This document shows positions 30,615 through 33,202 of a stretch of 33,202 nucleotides of DNA, in pieces; within the stretch, counting starts at the first letter, position 1, and every line of letters starts with the position of its first letter. This DNA is from Lentisphaeria bacterium (GTDB lineage: Bacteria > Verrucomicrobiota > Lentisphaeria > JABSQK01 > CAJWLW01): assembly GCA_030754995.1 (NCBI GenBank), contig JASLZG010000001.1, positions 30,796 through 63,997 of the forward strand, in the 5' to 3' direction. Both the position numbers and the translations under genes were made by a program. Below the pieces are notes generated by a model. The model searched no databases, was not told where the DNA came from, and saw only the letters and a list, made by a program, of their open reading frames with translations.

Positions 30615-32018
30615 TCAGCAACGCTGCAAGGCTCGTTGCTCGATGGCGCGGAGTTCTTGCGACTGCTGATCGCTCAAGTGCCGCACGGGCGGCTGGGCGA
30701 GAATCTGCTCGGCTCGTTCGGCGGCGCCTTGGTTGAGATGTTTCGATCCGGCGGCTTCCCAGGTCTCGCGCTGGGTGCGCGCCATCAGCGGCGACTCGGA
30801 CAACGCCTCGCGGAAATGCCGCAGGGTGTGGTCGTGGGCCAGAAAGTCGCCGCCACCTGTCGCCACGTCGCGGATCGCCTCGTAGGCCAGGTTCTCGTCG
30901 TCCACGCACAGCCCGTCCCATATCCGCAGCAGCATGTCCGCACGCGCATCGTCGATTACCGCTTGCACGGGCGACAGGGCTTTCTGCGTTTCCAATTGTC
31001 CCACGCCCCAAATGACATTCGTGCCGGCCAGCACCTGCACCAAACCGATCATGGTCTTTTCGAGTGCCGCCTGGCCGTCGTCGATCAGGGCGTCGGTACA
31101 CATCCACGCGGCACTGGGCAGGCCGTAGTGGGCTGCCATTTGGGCCCCGGCGTGGGCCATCAAGCCGCATTCGGGGGCGCCCGAGAGGCAGGCGGCGCTG
31201 CGCATGTCTATCGTGTGTGCAAAACCAAGGTTGTGGATCACCGGACGGGCCGGTTCCAGGAGCTGGACCAGCACGACGCCCGCCAGGATTTCAGCGTTCG
31301 AAAGCGCGACGCTGCCGGCCAGGGTCACGGGGCTGGTCGCACCGGCAATCGGCTCGGCGTTGAGCATCAACGGCAGCTTGTGCCCCGACGATCGGCGCCA
31401 CAGTTCAACCGAAATCTGCGACCAGTGCAACGGGCTCAAGCAGGAATAGCCGAACGACACGAGCGGGTGTTCGGCCAGTGTGCGTCCGTCGGCGATCACC
31501 TGGGCCATCTCGAGAATCGGTTCGACGCCGGCGGCGGTGAACAAAAGCGGCCGAAGATGTTTGCCGCAGTTCTCGGCCAGGATCCGGAACCCGACGAAAT
31601 CGCGCGCCGGCGGCGGGACGTCCTCGATGCTGGTGCCGACCACGGCCGACACGTTGGGCAGCGCATCGGCCAGCCGCGCCATGTCAGCCAAGTCCTTGCT
31701 GACGATGGAACGGACCCGATTGTCCTCGATCCAGTTCAATGCGGCGCCGGTCCAAAACGTCGGACGTGAGCCGGTCCCGGACTCGCGGACGCCGCCGCGA
31801 CAATCGGCGAATCGGGCGGTCGGCGGCGCCAGCGCCAGGTACTCATCGACCATTTCCGGCGGCAGCAGCAAACGGTCATTCGTGCTTCCCTGGCCAGCCC
31901 CTGCCGACAAGGCCAGCTGCCTTAAACGATCGTCATCCACACGGACTCCGATCTCACTCAAGATCCGCCGGCTCGTCCGGTCGATCTCAGCAATCTGCTC
32001 GTGGCGCAACGTTGGCAT
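30615..32018 (-). CDS. MttB/MtgB-family (trimethylamine methyltransferase superfamily) protein
   Basis: A 467-residue member of the MttB superfamily, recognisable from the N-terminal IAEIDRTSRRILSEIGVRV, GTSIEDVPPPARD, FGYSCLSPLHWSQI and GGGDFLAHDHTLRHFREALS. Archaeal MttB uses pyrrolysine at an in-frame UAG; this ORF is full-length without an amber codon, so it belongs to the non-pyrrolysine group. That group includes glycine-betaine and other quaternary-amine demethylases, which pass the methyl group to a corrinoid protein. No corrinoid protein or reactivase gene is adjacent. No ribosome-binding site is clear before ATG 32018. The substrate is unknown, possibly a betaine or another methylated compound from plant or algal matter. 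Confidence 0.85.
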   Translation of the reverse strand: MPTLRHEQIAEIDRTSRRILSEIGVRVDDDRLRQLALSAGAGQGSTNDRLLLPPEMVDEYLALAPPTARFADCRGGVRESGTGSRPTFWTGAALNWIEDNRVRSIVSKDLADMARLADALPNVSAVVGTSIEDVPPPARDFVGFRILAENCGKHLRPLLFTAAGVEPILEMAQVIADGRTLAEHPLVSFGYSCLSPLHWSQISVELWRRSSGHKLPLMLNAEPIAGATSPVTLAGSVALSNAEILAGVVLVQLLEPARPVIHNLGFAHTIDMRSAACLSGAPECGLMAHAGAQMAAHYGLPSAAWMCTDALIDDGQAALEKTMIGLVQVLAGTNVIWGVGQLETQKALSPVQAVIDDARADMLLRIWDGLCVDDENLAYEAIRDVATGGGDFLAHDHTLRHFREALSESPLMARTQRETWEAAGSKHLNQGAAERAEQILAQPPVRHLSDQQSQELRAIEQRALQRC

Positions 32019-32243
32019 GGAACTCTAGAAGGGGTAGGTCAACACACTTAACAGTGACAGCACTCCAGCGCGGGTCATTTGCAGAACGTTCACGGGATTC
32101 AGTCCTGGTTCACAAAGGAGCCTGAAGACACACCACCGGAGATTCTAACCCGGGGAAAGCGTTTCGCAATTCACTGTAGAGCTTTTATCACGACAGTATC
32201 ACGTCTGCCTGGAAGGAATCGCGGCGGAATGCAGCCGGTCTAA

Positions 32244-32285
32244 CGCGGCGGGGAAGTGCCGGCAGCACCAGCACTCTCCGCCGCG
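32244..32285. repeat. Long GC-rich hairpin
   Basis: CGCGGCGGGGAAGTGC and GCACTCTCCGCCGCG pair over 15 base pairs (one G-T wobble, one bulged A) around an 11-base loop. No T-run follows on either strand, and it lies upstream of both flanking genes, so it does not act as an ordinary terminator for them. Confidence 0.55.
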
Positions 32286-32578
32286 CCTGCAGCGGCGGCT
32301 TGAACGAAGAGATGTGAGGCCTATTTACATCCTGGTCCTTGTGAAGGGACACGAAATCGTTTACATCAACAAGGTTCGGTGCTTTCGCGCGGCGCCATCC
32401 GGAAAGAGACGACGTTCCCTGGCATAAAACGTCGGGGAGCCATCCCCGCCAAGCAGTCTCATCGGCCGGCTGGAATGAAACGTGACAGCGTTATCATGTT
32501 ATCGCCAAGGTGCAATATTCACCACCTGCGAGGGGCGGTTCATGGCCGGGAAAACTTGCCGATGCCAGCCCTCGTTCC

Positions 32579-32606
32579 TTGATACTAATTGACCAAACGT
32601 TATACT
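32579..32606 (+). promoter_or_regulatory. Candidate sigma70 promoter, plus strand
   Basis: TTGATA (32579-32584), a 16-base spacer and TATACT (32601-32606) give a good sigma70 match. It points towards the aldo/keto reductase about 300 bases downstream. That would leave a long leader holding the two inverted repeats at 32735 and 32842. Confidence 0.4.
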
Positions 32607-32908
32607 TGGACAAGCCATTCCACCGGCGTGAAAATGGCTGACGCCACCGTCTTGACAAAGGAGTTTAACACCGGCCTCGGCCTGTTGAGCGCGGCCCGGG
32701 ATGCGCCAGGCAGTCATGGCGCCGGCACTCGCGCGTACCCAGAATAAGGGTACCGGGCAACCGTGGAAACACCCGTGCTTCAAGCAATGTCTACGTACCA
32801 CCCAACCCGACGGAGCGGGGGGATAGGAACCGATGTCTTGACGGATGATCCGTGTTCATCCGCGGTTCGATCCCGGTTGCGGCTCCGCCGCCTTTAGGAG
32901 TTACAGCC

Positions 32909-33202
32909 ATGCAGTATCGGCAGCTGGGAAAAACCGAGCTCGAGGTTTCGGTTTTCGGACTGGGTGGAAACACCTTCGGCCAACACGCCACGTTCAATCA
33001 TTACAATGACGAGCAAGGCTCGATCGCCATCATCCGGCAGGCGGCCGATCGTGGCATTAACCTCATCGACACCGCGGACATCTATTCGAACGGGTTGTCG
33101 GAGTCTTATATCGGCAAGGCGATTGCCGGACATCGTGATGATTTTGTGATCCTCAGCAAGGTCGGCATGGCGGTGGATGACGATCCGCAGAAAAGTGGCC
33201 TT
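32909..33202 (+). CDS. Aldo/keto reductase, N-terminal part
   Basis: The first 98 codons of an aldo/keto reductase, cut by the right edge and missing from the ORF track. ATG 32909 has TTTAGGAG upstream at a suitable distance. MQYRQLGKTELEVSVFGLGG is the usual start of the family. Catalytic residues Asp54 and Tyr59 (LIDTADIYSNGLSE) and Lys84 (ILSKVG) are present; the catalytic His lies beyond the window. It uses NAD(P)H to reduce aldehydes or oxidise sugars such as L-fucose or L-rhamnose. It is divergent from the rest of the locus. Confidence 0.9.
   Translation, partial: MQYRQLGKTELEVSVFGLGGNTFGQHATFNHYNDEQGSIAIIRQAADRGINLIDTADIYSNGLSESYIGKAIAGHRDDFVILSKVGMAVDDDPQKSGL

Larger units (their letters stand above)
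32019..32908. other. 890-base gene-free divergent region
   Basis: The track ORFs here are spurious. I found no tRNA, cobalamin riboswitch, SRP, tmRNA or RNase P core. It contains a long imperfect hairpin (32244-32285), a promoter-like pair (32579-32606), and two short perfect inverted repeats before the aldo/keto reductase: GTACCC-N7-GGGTAC (32735-32753) and CGGATGA-N7-TCATCCG (32842-32862). An unannotated small RNA is possible. Confidence 0.4.

Noticed and set aside
32211-32240. GGAAGGAA...GCAGCC resembling the SRP RNA core
   Set aside because: The two blocks are separated by an insertion, and the GTCAGG/CCGG flanks and the hairpin context are missing.
32019-32350. Cobalamin riboswitch upstream of the MttB-family gene
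   Set aside because: The neighbouring gene made it worth testing, but the B12 box and the conserved core are absent on both strands.
32499-32801. Minus-strand ORF of 100 aa and plus-strand ORF of 67 aa in the right-hand gap
   Set aside because: No ribosome-binding site or recognisable motif, and the composition is unlike coding neighbours.
32841-32895. tRNA-like segment with GGTTCGATCCC followed by GGCTCCGCC
   Set aside because: The T-stem does not pair, and no matching acceptor, D-arm or anticodon arm is found upstream at tRNA spacing.

Overview
This is a GC-rich chromosomal window holding 22 genes: 20 on the minus strand and two on the plus strand. Two genes run off the window edges. No tRNA, rRNA, transposase, integrase, phage gene or CRISPR array was recognised. 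The gene content suggests a free-living, polysaccharide-scavenging bacterium. DUF1680/GH127 enzymes, a YetA/PL26-like protein, a PL22-like propeller, a formylglycine sulfatase, HpcH/HpaI aldolases, Gfo/Idh oxidoreductases and MttB-family methyltransferases are rich in lineages such as Latescibacterota, Planctomycetota and Kiritimatiellota/Lentisphaerota. That placement is inference from gene content only; no marker gene is present.

Layout, read right to left for the minus strand. At 32-28 kb are an MttB-type methyltransferase, a double-GNAT protein and an oligogalacturonate-lyase-like (PL22) propeller. At 28-23 kb are two large TIM-barrel-type putative glycosidases of unclear family, separated by the decayed 3' end of a gene that once encoded a discoidin-like C-terminus. 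At 23-20.5 kb is a lone plus-strand YetA/PcRGLX-like (PL26) protein. Its divergent upstream region carries interlocking inverted repeats. At 20.3-16.3 kb are a metallophosphoesterase, an HpcH/HpaI aldolase, a D-2-hydroxyacid dehydrogenase and a sulfatase whose last codons are frameshifted. At 16.1-10.5 kb is a tightly packed operon: sugar-phosphate-isomerase-like protein, Gfo/Idh dehydrogenase, SDR, HpcH/HpaI aldolase, SDR, 3-hydroxyacyl-CoA-dehydrogenase-family protein. At 10.3-1 kb are an unidentified (alpha/alpha)6-type protein, two tandem GH127 paralogues, an FGGY sugar kinase and a secreted TIM-barrel protein cut by the left edge. The right edge holds the 5' end of an aldo/keto reductase after an 890-base gene-free stretch.

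Working hypothesis: the window is a catabolic locus for a pectin-like or otherwise uronate/rhamnose/arabinofuranose-rich, possibly sulfated glycan. Lyase-like proteins (PL22, PL26), GH127 beta-L-arabinofuranosidases, sulfatase and unknown glycosidases would release sugars and sugar acids. The dehydrogenases and two HpcH/HpaI aldolases would then split 2-keto-3-deoxy sugar acids in a non-phosphorylative route, and the FGGY kinase would phosphorylate one released sugar. Only one enzyme has a visible signal peptide, and there is no transporter, SusC/D pair, regulator or sugar-acid dehydratase in the window. Uptake and at least one pathway step must therefore be encoded elsewhere.
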